Positions 1 through 5,515 of a stretch of 9,717 nucleotides of DNA are shown here, piece after piece (position 1 is the first letter of the stretch; each line of letters starts with the position of its first letter). The notes under the pieces were generated by a model, which was not told the DNA's origin, made no database searches, and was given only the letters and a program-made list of their open reading frames with translations. Position numbers and translations under genes: made by a program. Source of the DNA: Phycisphaerales bacterium (GTDB taxonomy: Bacteria > Planctomycetota > Phycisphaerae > Sedimentisphaerales > Anaerohalosphaeraceae); the NCBI GenBank assembly GCA_003152975.1, contig PMBP01000158.1, positions 1-9,717 of the forward strand, written 5' to 3'.

Positions 1-1367
1 TTCCAGACCTCGCCCATGCCGTACTGGCAGAGGTTCAGGACGATGTCGCGGTCCTGCTTGAGCAGTTCGGCGTACATGACCTGGTAGGGTTTCATGAAAT
101 TCTCGAGCTTGTCGCCTCCGGCTTTTTCGGCATAGGAGCACCAGTCGTACTTGAGGAAGTCGAAGCCCCACTCGGCGAAGGTCTTGGCGTCGAGGGCCTC
201 GTGTTCGAAGCTGCCTTCGTAGCCGGCGCAGGTCCGCGGGCCGGGGGAGATGTAGATGCCGGCCTTGAGGCCTTTGGCGTGGATATAGTCGGTCATGGCC
301 TTCATGTCGGGGAATCGTTTGTTGGGCAGCAGGCGGCCTTTATCGTCGCGGGTGGGCCCGCCTATTTCCGGTTCGGTCGAGTTGACCTTGACCATCCAGC
401 AGTCGTCGATGTTGACGAACTGATAACCAAAGTCGGCCATTCCGCTGGCGATCATGACATCGGCGGACTGGCGCAGGATGGCGTCGGTGACGCGGTGGTA
501 GTGGATGTACCAACTGTTCCAGCCCATGGGCGGGGTCAGGGCCAGGGTCTCGCCGACGACAATGCGGAATTCGCGGCGGTCTTGGCCCTGGGCGTTTTTG
601 GCGATCAGCGTGGCTTTGGTGGTTCCGGGCTGGGCGATCTTTCCGGTGATGATGCCGGTCTTGGCGTCGAGGGAAAGGCCGGCGGGAAGGTTCTCGGAGG
701 CAAATTCGACGGGTCGGGTTCCCGTGCAGGGGATGCGGTACAGGAAGGGCGAGTTGGGCCGCACGCCATAGACCTTCGGGCCGTTGATCTTCGGGGCCGG
801 GGCCGGTGCGGGCGTCAGGAGGGTTTCGTCTTCGGCGGGCGGGGCGATGGCCTGCGGATTGTCGCCGGCGGTGAGGAAGCGGGCGTCTGCCCAGTCGGCG
901 TGGTCGTAGTTGACGCCGTCACCGGTGCTGTCGGCCACAAGGATCAGGAGCTTGACGCCCTTGACGCTGACATCGACGGACTTGGCCGGTTCGCCGGCCT
1001 TGATGATACCGCTGCTCCACAGTTCCTTGTCGTCGCCGAGGATGCGGAATCGCACGCTGCCGCCCGCCTGGCCGACTTCGTCATCGACGCCGACCGATGC
1101 GGAAAACCGTTCGGTGGTTCCGCGGAGGTCCACATACAGAACACTGTCGGCGTGGGTGCCGACGCCCTTGTCGAATTTTTTACCGGCGATGGTGATCGGT
1201 GCCGACTGGATGGACTGGTCGATCTGCGGCTTGCCCCAGCCGGCGTTCATCTTGGACAGGTCCAGGCCAGACAGCCAGACGGTGTGATTTTCGGCCGCGG
1301 GCTGAGCTTCCGTAATGATTGATGCCGCACCAATTGTACATAAGATCGCCAACCACCTATAACACAT
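1..1367 (-). CDS. Secreted GH27 alpha-galactosidase with NPCBM domain (3' part off the left edge)
   Basis: Likely a secreted or periplasmic alpha-galactosidase that releases terminal alpha-linked galactose. The 455 visible codons show, in order: a hydrophobic signal peptide (about residues 1-22, ending near TEAQP); an NPCBM/NEW2-type carbohydrate-binding domain (about 28-166, with GVGTHADSVLYVDL near 68); a Pro/Ala-rich linker (about 173-195); a putative-Ig (He_PIG-like) domain (about 196-272, LPAGLSLDAKTGIITG); and the start of the GH27 TIM barrel from LTPPMGWNSW (277-286). The barrel contains NIDDCW (319-324) and the KYDWC motif (406-410), whose Asp408 is the family's catalytic nucleophile. 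The acid/base Asp and the C-terminal beta domain lie outside the window. The ATG at 1367-1365 has a GGAGG four bases upstream. The gene starts 37 bases after the nucleotidyltransferase ends, on the same strand, so the two may share a transcript. The family call is firm; substrate specificity is inferred. Confidence 0.93.
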   Translation of the reverse strand, partial: MCYRWLAILCTIGAASIITEAQPAAENHTVWLSGLDLSKMNAGWGKPQIDQSIQSAPITIAGKKFDKGVGTHADSVLYVDLRGTTERFSASVGVDDEVGQAGGSVRFRILGDDKELWSSGIIKAGEPAKSVDVSVKGVKLLILVADSTGDGVNYDHADWADARFLTAGDNPQAIAPPAEDETLLTPAPAPAPKINGPKVYGVRPNSPFLYRIPCTGTRPVEFASENLPAGLSLDAKTGIITGKIAQPGTTKATLIAKNAQGQDRREFRIVVGETLALTPPMGWNSWYIHYHRVTDAILRQSADVMIASGMADFGYQFVNIDDCWMVKVNSTEPEIGGPTRDDKGRLLPNKRFPDMKAMTDYIHAKGLKAGIYISPGPRTCAGYEGSFEHEALDAKTFAEWGFDFLKYDWCSYAEKAGGDKLENFMKPYQVMYAELLKQDRDIVLNLCQYGMGEVW

Positions 1368-1404
1368 AGGACCTCCGAGGATTTTCAATTTTCATAAAAC
1401 GGAT

Positions 1405-1698
1405 TCAATCGTAAAGAACCTTCAGGTCGTTGCGGATGAGGGCCATGAATCCCGGGCTGATCGATTTTTCGGTCAGCAGGTCGATTCGTTTTCCCGTCAC
1501 TTCAGATAGTTCCCTTTCGATCCGGACCAGTTCCAGCAAACTCTTGCCTCGGCCAAATCGTACGACAATGTCAATGTCGCTTTTCTTGCTTTCTTGCCGG
1601 CGGGCATAGGATCCGAATACACGAATACGCCGGGCCCCATAGCCAAGCAGATTGGATACAATGGTTTTGAATAATTTGTCGTGTTTCTTCATAACCAT
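1405..1698 (-). CDS. MntA-type minimal nucleotidyltransferase, orphan antitoxin-like
   Basis: A 97-residue minimal nucleotidyltransferase of the DNA polymerase beta superfamily (MNT, COG1669 type). It carries the exact Gly-Ser-x10-Asp-x-Asp signature (G29, S30, D41, D43) and a third acidic residue in KRIDLL (D73), so the catalytic triad looks intact. Characterised relatives (MntA) act as antitoxins by adenylylating a HEPN-domain toxin (HepT), usually encoded next door and often overlapping. No HEPN gene is present here: the next gene downstream is the GH27 enzyme. The start is uncertain, with ATG at 1698 or 1692, because only a weak AGGAA lies about 11 bases upstream of the first. The reading frame stays open back through the tRNA gene to beyond 2000, but that extension is not credible as protein. 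No separate promoter is visible, so read-through from the tRNA promoter is possible. The family is clear; an antitoxin role is inference. Confidence 0.85.
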   Translation of the reverse strand: MVMKKHDKLFKTIVSNLLGYGARRIRVFGSYARRQESKKSDIDIVVRFGRGKSLLELVRIERELSEVTGKRIDLLTEKSISPGFMALIRNDLKVLYD

Positions 1699-1770
1699 GC
1701 GGAACGATTTCCTGCCAAAAGCTGACGATTTGGATGGGGAACCCCACAGGATAGTGTTGGGGTACTCCAC

Positions 1771-1856
1771 TGCCGGGGGTGGGAGTCGAACCCACACGGG
1801 GCTTAAGCCCCTCGGGATTTTGAATCCCGCGCGTCTGCCAGTTCCGCCACTCCGGC
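1771..1856 (-). tRNA. tRNA-Leu (anticodon CAA)
   Basis: An 86-base class II tRNA reads from 1856 down to 1771. Visible parts are the 5' acceptor strand GCCGGAG, a D-arm with AACTGGCAGA, an anticodon stem CGGGA/TCCCG closing the loop TTCAAAA (anticodon CAA at 1822-1820, reads UUG codons), a long variable arm with the hairpin GGGGCTTAAGCCCC, a T-arm GTGGG-TTCGACT-CCCAC, the 3' acceptor strand CCCCGGC and discriminator A. The long variable arm and the discriminator A fit leucine. The acceptor stem has an A6-C67 mismatch. CCA is not encoded, since the discriminator is followed by GTGG. Confidence 0.96.
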
Positions 1857-1866
1857 GATGGGCAAC

Positions 1867-1895
1867 ATTATGTCCGGACGGGCGGTGCTTGTCAA
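1867..1895 (-). promoter_or_regulatory. Sigma-70-type promoter of tRNA-Leu
   Basis: On the minus strand there is a perfect -35 TTGACA (1895-1890), a 17-base spacer and a -10 CATAAT (1872-1867, 5 of 6 matches). The -10 ends 10 bases before the tRNA's first base, so transcription would begin just ahead of the mature 5' end, which suits RNase P processing of a short leader. The nucleotidyltransferase downstream may also depend on it. Confidence 0.85.
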
Positions 1896-1967
1896 TGGTT
1901 CTTGTCGGAAAAGATGGGATGATTCGGTTTCGATAGTAAAGGGGGTTCGAAGCGATACCGGACGCGA

Positions 1968-1982
1968 TCCGCCAGAGGCGGA
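1968..1982. repeat. Small perfect hairpin in the divergent intergenic region
   Basis: TCCGCC-AGA-GGCGGA forms a perfect 6-base-pair stem with a three-base loop. It sits between the divergent promoters of tRNA-Leu and tsaD. There is no T-tract on either side, so it does not look like an intrinsic terminator. Such short GC palindromes resemble dispersed REP-like elements, but only one copy was noticed here. Nothing else gene-like was seen in 1896-2054. Confidence 0.4.
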
Positions 1983-2054
1983 CGGTCCCTCCATCCACCT
2001 TACTGCGCTCGGTGGCTGCCACGCGCGGGAAATGGGGAATGTCGGAGGCCGCGA

Positions 2055-2083
2055 TTGACGGCGGGGGGACCGGGGGGTATCAT
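2055..2083 (+). promoter_or_regulatory. Sigma-70-type promoter of tsaD with G-tract spacer
   Basis: A -35 TTGACG (2055-2060) and a -10 TATCAT (2078-2083) are separated by exactly 17 bases. Transcription would start near 2090, leaving a leader of about 19 bases with a GGAG ribosome-binding site (2100-2103) before the ATG at 2109. This rules out an upstream TTG start at 2055. The spacer is extreme in composition, with two runs of six G (2063-2068 and 2072-2077) split by ACC. Confidence 0.7.
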
Positions 2084-2108
2084 GGTTGGACGGTCATGCG
2101 GAGAAACT

Positions 2109-3140
2109 ATGGCGACGGAAATCAACATCCTGGGCATCGAGACCAGTTGCGACGAGACGGCGGCGGCAGTGGTGGCGGACGGCCGGATCGTCAAGTCGTC
2201 CGTTGTTGCCTCGCAGCATGACCTGCACGACCGATATGGGGGAGTCGTGCCCGAAATCGCCTCGCGGGCCCACATCGAGCGGATTTACCCGGTTCTGGCC
2301 AAGACGATGGACGATGCGGGCGTTGGTCCCCAGAATCTGGCGGCGGTGGCAGTGGCCAACCGGCCGGGGCTGACGGTGGCGCTGATGGTCGGGGTGACGG
2401 CGGCCAAGACGCTGGCGATGGTGTGGGGCAAGCCGCTGATCGCGGTCAATCATGTCCACGCCCACCTGCAGGCGGCCCTTCTGGCGCAGCCGGACCCGGC
2501 GTTGCCGGCCGTGGCACTGATCGTATCCGGAGGGCATTCGAACCTGTACGAGTGCCGCAGCGCGGTGGATCTGCGGCTGCTGGGGCGGACTATCGACGAT
2601 GCGGCGGGTGAGGCGTTCGACAAGGTGGCCAGCATCCTCAACCTGCCGTATCCGGGCGGGCCGAGCATTGAGAAGGCCGCACGGCAGGGCAATCCGAAGA
2701 CGGTCGATTTTCCGCGGTCGATGCTGGGGCCTGACTCGTTGGATTTTTCGTTCAGCGGCCTCAAGACCGCGGTGCTGTATCATTGCCGCGGCCAGCAAAT
2801 GAAGGGCGAAAGCCGTGTGGGCTCGATGAGCCCGCAGGAGATCGCCGATATTGCGGCCTCGTTCCAGGCGGCCGTGGTGGAGGTCCTGGTGGCCAAGACG
2901 CTGCGGGCGGCCGATCGGGTGGGTGCCCGGACGGTGGTGCTCGGCGGGGGCGTAGCGGCCAACACGGCGCTGCGGGAGGCATTGCAGCAGGCCTGTAGCG
3001 AGACCGGTTTGATTTTGCTGGTGGCGCCCAAGCCGCTGTGCACCGACAATGCGGTGATGGTGGCGTCGCTGGCGTATCCGCTGTTTCAGGCGGGGTGGTT
3101 TGCGGACCTGTCGCTGGAACCGGCCTCGTCGTCGGAATAA
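2109..3140 (+). CDS. tsaD: tRNA N6-adenosine threonylcarbamoyltransferase TsaD
   Basis: Transfers the threonylcarbamoyl group from threonylcarbamoyl-AMP to A37 of ANN-decoding tRNAs, giving t6A. It works in the cytoplasm with TsaB and TsaE, which are not in this window. The 343 residues match the family's usual length of about 340. Visible features are the N-terminal ASKHA motif GIETSCDET (9-17), metal-binding histidines in NHVHAH (H115, H119), VSGGHSNL (139-146), DDAAGEAFDK (163-172), LDFSFSGLKT (211-220), the GGGVAAN nucleotide loop (279-285) and the metal-ligand Asp in CTDNA (D313). One variation is that the usual glycine-rich G-P-G-L element reads N-R-P-G-L (84-88). The ATG at 2109 is chosen for its GGAG six bases upstream, its fit to the family N-terminus and the promoter position. 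Nearby tRNA-Leu(CAA) reads UUG and is not an expected t6A substrate. Confidence 0.97.
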   Translation: MATEINILGIETSCDETAAAVVADGRIVKSSVVASQHDLHDRYGGVVPEIASRAHIERIYPVLAKTMDDAGVGPQNLAAVAVANRPGLTVALMVGVTAAKTLAMVWGKPLIAVNHVHAHLQAALLAQPDPALPAVALIVSGGHSNLYECRSAVDLRLLGRTIDDAAGEAFDKVASILNLPYPGGPSIEKAARQGNPKTVDFPRSMLGPDSLDFSFSGLKTAVLYHCRGQQMKGESRVGSMSPQEIADIAASFQAAVVEVLVAKTLRAADRVGARTVVLGGGVAANTALREALQQACSETGLILLVAPKPLCTDNAVMVASLAYPLFQAGWFADLSLEPASSSE

Positions 3141-3164
3141 CGCAATAATGGACTTACAATCTTA

Positions 3165-3170
3165 TATAAT
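3165..3170 (+). promoter_or_regulatory. Possible -10 box upstream of the DUF1080 gene
   Basis: A perfect TATAAT lies in an AT-rich pocket between tsaD and the DUF1080 lipoprotein. No good -35 is found 16-18 bases upstream (GCAATA at best). Transcription would start near 3177, only about 7 bases before the ATG at 3184 and inside the AAGGAAG ribosome-binding site, so either the leader is minimal, translation begins at ATG 3190 or 3196, or the match is chance. Confidence 0.3.
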
Positions 3171-3183
3171 CACAAGGAAGGGA

Positions 3184-3912
3184 ATGAACATGACCATGTG
3201 GACAGGGATGAAGTGGGTAGCGGTTCTGGCGATGGCGGCAATGTTGACGGGGTGTGCGGGTGTGGAGAAGGCCGCGACGCCCTTCAACGGCAAGGACCTG
3301 ACGGGCTGGAAGTTTGCGGACGATGCGGCCAAGAGCAAGTGGTCGGTAGGGACGGCCCAGATCAGTCCGGCGGATCCCAAACTGCTGGTGGTCAAACCCG
3401 GCGGCGCGGAAATGGTCAACACCCCGGCCCAATTCGGGGAGAGCGTGGATATCTATTCGGAGGCCAAGTTCGGCGATTGCCGCATCGAGGTGGAGCTGAT
3501 GGTTTCCAAAGAATCCAACTCCGGGGTCTATGTGATGGGCGAATATGAAGTCCAGGTGCTGGACAGTTTCGGCCGGGAGAAAATGGGCGACGGGGACATG
3601 GGCGCCATCTACAGCGCCGCCACGCCTTCGATCAACGCATGCAAGAAACCGGGCGAGTGGCAAAAATATGTTATCGACTTTGCCGCGCCGAAGTTTGACG
3701 CGGCCGGCAACAAGACCGCCAACGCCAAGTTCCTTCGCGTCGAACTCAACGGCAAGGTTCTTCACGAAAATGTCGAGATCAAAGGTCCCACGCCCATGGG
3801 TATAACGGGCAAAGAGGCCGCCACCGGTCCTATCATGTTCCAGGGCAACCACGGGCCGGTGGCCTATCGGAACATCCGAATCACGCCGGCCTGCTGCACG
3901 ATTGCGAAATAA
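3184..3912 (+). CDS. DUF1080 (3-keto-disaccharide hydrolase-like) lipoprotein
   Basis: A 242-residue exported lipoprotein. The signal peptide ends in the lipobox LTGC, with Cys24 as the lipid anchor. The rest is one DUF1080 / 3-keto-disaccharide hydrolase domain (PF06439), a laminin-G-like beta-sandwich: FNGKDLTGWK (34-43) opens it, SNSGVYVMGEYEVQVLDS (111-128) is the hallmark core, GEWQKYVIDF (157-166) follows, and GPIMFQGNHGPVAYRNIRI (215-233) is the typical closing strand pair. Some family members cleave glycosidic bonds of 3-keto-sugars, acting after a Gfo/Idh/MocA oxidoreductase has oxidised the sugar; two such oxidoreductases lie downstream. The gene starts 43 bases after tsaD, and an in-frame ATG at 3148 is rejected because it would put a non-signal extension before the signal peptide. 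AAGGAAG sits just upstream of 3184; ATG 3190 is an alternative. The URO-D-like gene follows after 33 bases. The fold call is firm; the exact reaction is inferred. Confidence 0.9.
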   Translation: MNMTMWTGMKWVAVLAMAAMLTGCAGVEKAATPFNGKDLTGWKFADDAAKSKWSVGTAQISPADPKLLVVKPGGAEMVNTPAQFGESVDIYSEAKFGDCRIEVELMVSKESNSGVYVMGEYEVQVLDSFGREKMGDGDMGAIYSAATPSINACKKPGEWQKYVIDFAAPKFDAAGNKTANAKFLRVELNGKVLHENVEIKGPTPMGITGKEAATGPIMFQGNHGPVAYRNIRITPACCTIAK

Positions 3913-3945
3913 CAATCCCGCGTCCTTTTGGAAGAGGAAATGAGC

Positions 3946-5142
3946 ATGGCAACCGATAAGGAGCAACTGTATCAGCAGCGGTTCAAACGCTACACGACCG
4001 CGATGCGCAAGGGCAAGCCGGACATGATTCCCATCCGGCCGTTCGTGGCCGAGTTCACGGCCAAGTACGCCGGCTACACCTGCCAGCAGGTCGCGCACGA
4101 TTACCGGGTGGCGTTCGAGGCGGCGTGCAAATGCGCGGCGGACTTCGACTGGGATGCGGTCGTGGCTAACATGGTGTATGTGTGGACGGGCCTGACCCAG
4201 GCGATCGGCCTGAAGTATTATGGCATTCCGGGCCTGCATATTCCGAAGGATACGGGCTTTCAATATCGGGAGCCGCCGGAAGACAACGCCTTCATGCAGG
4301 CCGACGAGTACGAGGCGCTGGCGGCCGATCCGGTGGGGTTTTTGTACAATGTCTGGCTGCCGAGGGTCTCGACGGAGATCAGCCCGGCGGGCCGCCCGAC
4401 CTCGTACCGCAACAATCTGTCATTCGTCAAAGGCGGCATGGCGATGCTGAGCTATTTCACCGCCTTTGGGCCGCAGATCCAGCGGCTGCGGCAGGAAAGC
4501 GGGACGGTCTCGGCGATCGCGGGGATCTTCAAGGCGCCGTTCGACATCATCGCCGACAAGCTGCGGGGATACCTGGGGCTGACGATGGATCTCTTCGAAC
4601 GGCCCAAGCAGGTGCTCAAGGCCTGCGAGGCCCTGATGCCGCATCTGCTGCATGTGGCGATCTCGGGGGCGGATCCCAGCAAGAGCGTGCCGATCGGGTT
4701 CTGGATGCACCGCGGGTGCGTGCCGTTCATCAACCGCGAGCAGTTCAGCCAGCTCTACTGGCCGACGCTCAAGCCGGTCATTCTGGAGATCATCCGGCAG
4801 GGCTGGCAGGTGCTGTTCTACGCCGAGGGCAAGTGGGCCTCGCATCTGGACGCTTTCGCCGAGTTGCCCGACGCTGGGATCGTGCTGCATGTCGATCAGG
4901 ACAATATCTTCGAGGTGCACAAGAAGGTGGGGCACAAGTTCTGCCTGTCCGGCGGGATCCCGAACTTCATGCTGGCCTACGAGACGCCCGACACGGTGCG
5001 GGACTACTGCAAGCGGATCATCCGCGAGGTCGCGTTTGACGGCGGTTACATCGCCGACGCCAGCGCGATCATGCAGAACGAGGCCAGCATCGAGAATGTG
5101 CGGGCGATGACCGAAACCTTCCGTGAATACGGCGTCTATTAA
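3946..5142 (+). CDS. Uroporphyrinogen decarboxylase (URO-D)-superfamily protein, function unknown
   Basis: A 398-residue cytoplasmic protein with no signal peptide or membrane segment. The C-terminal half shows the URO-D/MtaA-CmuA TIM-barrel pattern: REQFSQLYWPTLKPVI (264-279), the strand QVLFYAEGKW (288-297), LPDAGIVLHVDQDN (307-320), CLSGGIPNFML (333-343) and the end pattern ETPDTVRDYCKRII (346-359) through YGVY. Corrinoid-dependent methyltransferases of this superfamily have a His-x-Cys zinc motif where this protein reads FYAEG, so a classical metal site is missing. It is not a haem-pathway HemE, as the conserved N-terminal RQAGR-type motif is not seen. ATG 3946 is chosen because GAGG lies 8 bases upstream; ATG 3940 and TTG 3928 in the same frame are too close to that site. 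It is probably cotranscribed with the DUF1080 gene. Methyl-group transfer or decarboxylation in sugar use is speculation. Confidence 0.85.
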   Translation: MATDKEQLYQQRFKRYTTAMRKGKPDMIPIRPFVAEFTAKYAGYTCQQVAHDYRVAFEAACKCAADFDWDAVVANMVYVWTGLTQAIGLKYYGIPGLHIPKDTGFQYREPPEDNAFMQADEYEALAADPVGFLYNVWLPRVSTEISPAGRPTSYRNNLSFVKGGMAMLSYFTAFGPQIQRLRQESGTVSAIAGIFKAPFDIIADKLRGYLGLTMDLFERPKQVLKACEALMPHLLHVAISGADPSKSVPIGFWMHRGCVPFINREQFSQLYWPTLKPVILEIIRQGWQVLFYAEGKWASHLDAFAELPDAGIVLHVDQDNIFEVHKKVGHKFCLSGGIPNFMLAYETPDTVRDYCKRIIREVAFDGGYIADASAIMQNEASIENVRAMTETFREYGVY

Positions 5143-5143
5143 A

Positions 5144-5178
5144 TTGAATATTGGATATTGACTATTGAATATTGGGCA
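5144..5178. repeat. Five tandem heptamers, TTGRNTA-like
   Basis: Directly after the URO-D-like stop codon come five uninterrupted 7-base units: TTGAATA, TTGGATA, TTGACTA, TTGAATA and TTGGGCA (the last diverged). The AT-rich block contrasts sharply with the surrounding GC-rich genes. The last unit doubles as the left arm of the stem-loop at 5172-5218. Its role is unknown; it may be a dispersed microsatellite-like element or a protein-binding array. Confidence 0.75.
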
Positions 5179-5218
5179 AGGTCGTATCAGGAAACCTGAT
5201 GCAATTTTGCCTGCCCAA
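5172..5218. repeat. Nested stem-loop downstream of the URO-D-like gene
   Basis: The outer arms TTGGGCA (5172-5178) and TGCCCAA (5212-5218) are perfect inverted repeats. Skipping one bulged A, GG (5180-5181) and CC (5210-5211) extend them to nine pairs. Inside is a second perfect hairpin, ATCAGG-AAA-CCTGAT (5186-5200). A short T4 run (5204-5207) lies within the structure and none follows it, so this is not a standard intrinsic terminator. It begins 30 bases after the stop codon and may mark an RNA end or a stabilising 3' structure separating the two sugar-gene blocks. Confidence 0.5.
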
Positions 5219-5273
5219 AGCTGAAATGTCATCGATGGTTAAATTGTCGAATGTAATGAAGAGGGAAACAAAT

Positions 5274-5447
5274 ATGATGTCAGAGATCAAGCAACCGAAA
5301 ATCAAGCCGGGCGTGTGTATCCCATGGGAAGAACAACGCAAAGAGCTGCCCAATATCACCGGCGATGAAGAGATATTCAAACGAATCTGGGAAGACAACG
5401 AGGCCCTGGCCTACATGTACATCTGGCAGGTGTTGTTGTCATTCTGA
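5274..5447 (+). CDS. Hypothetical 57-residue ORF, possibly a truncated gene
   Basis: I do not recognise this ORF. It runs from an ATG pair at 5274/5277, with GAGGG about 8 bases upstream, to TGA at 5445-5447. The product is charged and soluble: KQPKIKPGVCIPWEEQRKEL, then an acidic-basic helix-like stretch DEEIFKRIWEDNEALAYMYI. The last residues (VLLSF) are read from the left arm of an inverted repeat (5437-5444) and the stop codon lies one base past that arm, which suggests that a longer gene was cut by a repeat insertion. The frame also stays open upstream to 5172, but that part covers the stem-loop and has no plausible ribosome-binding site. It could be a real small protein, a gene remnant or noise. 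Confidence 0.4.
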   Translation: MMSEIKQPKIKPGVCIPWEEQRKELPNITGDEEIFKRIWEDNEALAYMYIWQVLLSF

Positions 5448-5481
5448 GGTTATGGGCTATTCCTATTTCGCGGGAATGACA
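5437..5481. repeat. Imperfect palindrome with dispersed-repeat-like ends
   Basis: The arms TGTCATTC (5437-5444) and GAATGACA (5474-5481) are perfect 8-base inverted repeats around a 29-base centre. The outer sequences, TGTCATTCTGAG on the left and TTCGCGGGAATGACA on the right, look like ends of short dispersed palindromic elements common in many bacterial genomes; that resemblance is from memory. The element lies 34 bases upstream of the first oxidoreductase. Its left arm also contains TTGTCA (5436-5441), a possible -35, but the best -10 at 16 bases spacing (TATTCC) is poor. Confidence 0.45.
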
Positions 5482-5515
5482 TGGGTACATTCATTGTCAA
5501 TTCAGTGAGGAAATG

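Noticed and set aside
201..1322. Long plus-strand open frame antisense to the GH27 gene
   Set aside because: Its translation is low-complexity Gly/Val/Asp-rich with no family pattern, whereas the minus strand has signal peptide, NPCBM and GH27 motifs. It is a shadow from GC-rich codon use.
1741..1770. Terminator after tRNA-Leu
   Set aside because: CCCCA and TGGGG can pair across the spacer, but the stem is only five pairs with a long loop and no T-tract follows.
1405..1856. Complete MntA-HepT toxin-antitoxin system or integrated phage
   Set aside because: No HEPN gene, integrase or duplicated tRNA end is visible in the window, so only an orphan nucleotidyltransferase is supported.
1699..2022. 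N-terminal extension of the nucleotidyltransferase through the tRNA gene
   Set aside because: The frame is open, but it would translate the tRNA-Leu gene and its promoter. The family protein starts near residue MVMKKH, giving the usual length of about 97.
2055..2108. Longer TsaD starting at TTG 2055
   Set aside because: That codon is the -35 box of a well-spaced promoter, so it would lie upstream of the transcript; the family N-terminus fits ATG 2109.
3154..4263. 369-codon minus-strand frame across the DUF1080 and URO-D genes
   Set aside because: It spans two real genes and their spacer, has no domain pattern, and mirrors the codon structure of the plus strand.
5144..5178. CRISPR-like array
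   Set aside because: Units are only 7 bases with no spacers and no cas genes are present.
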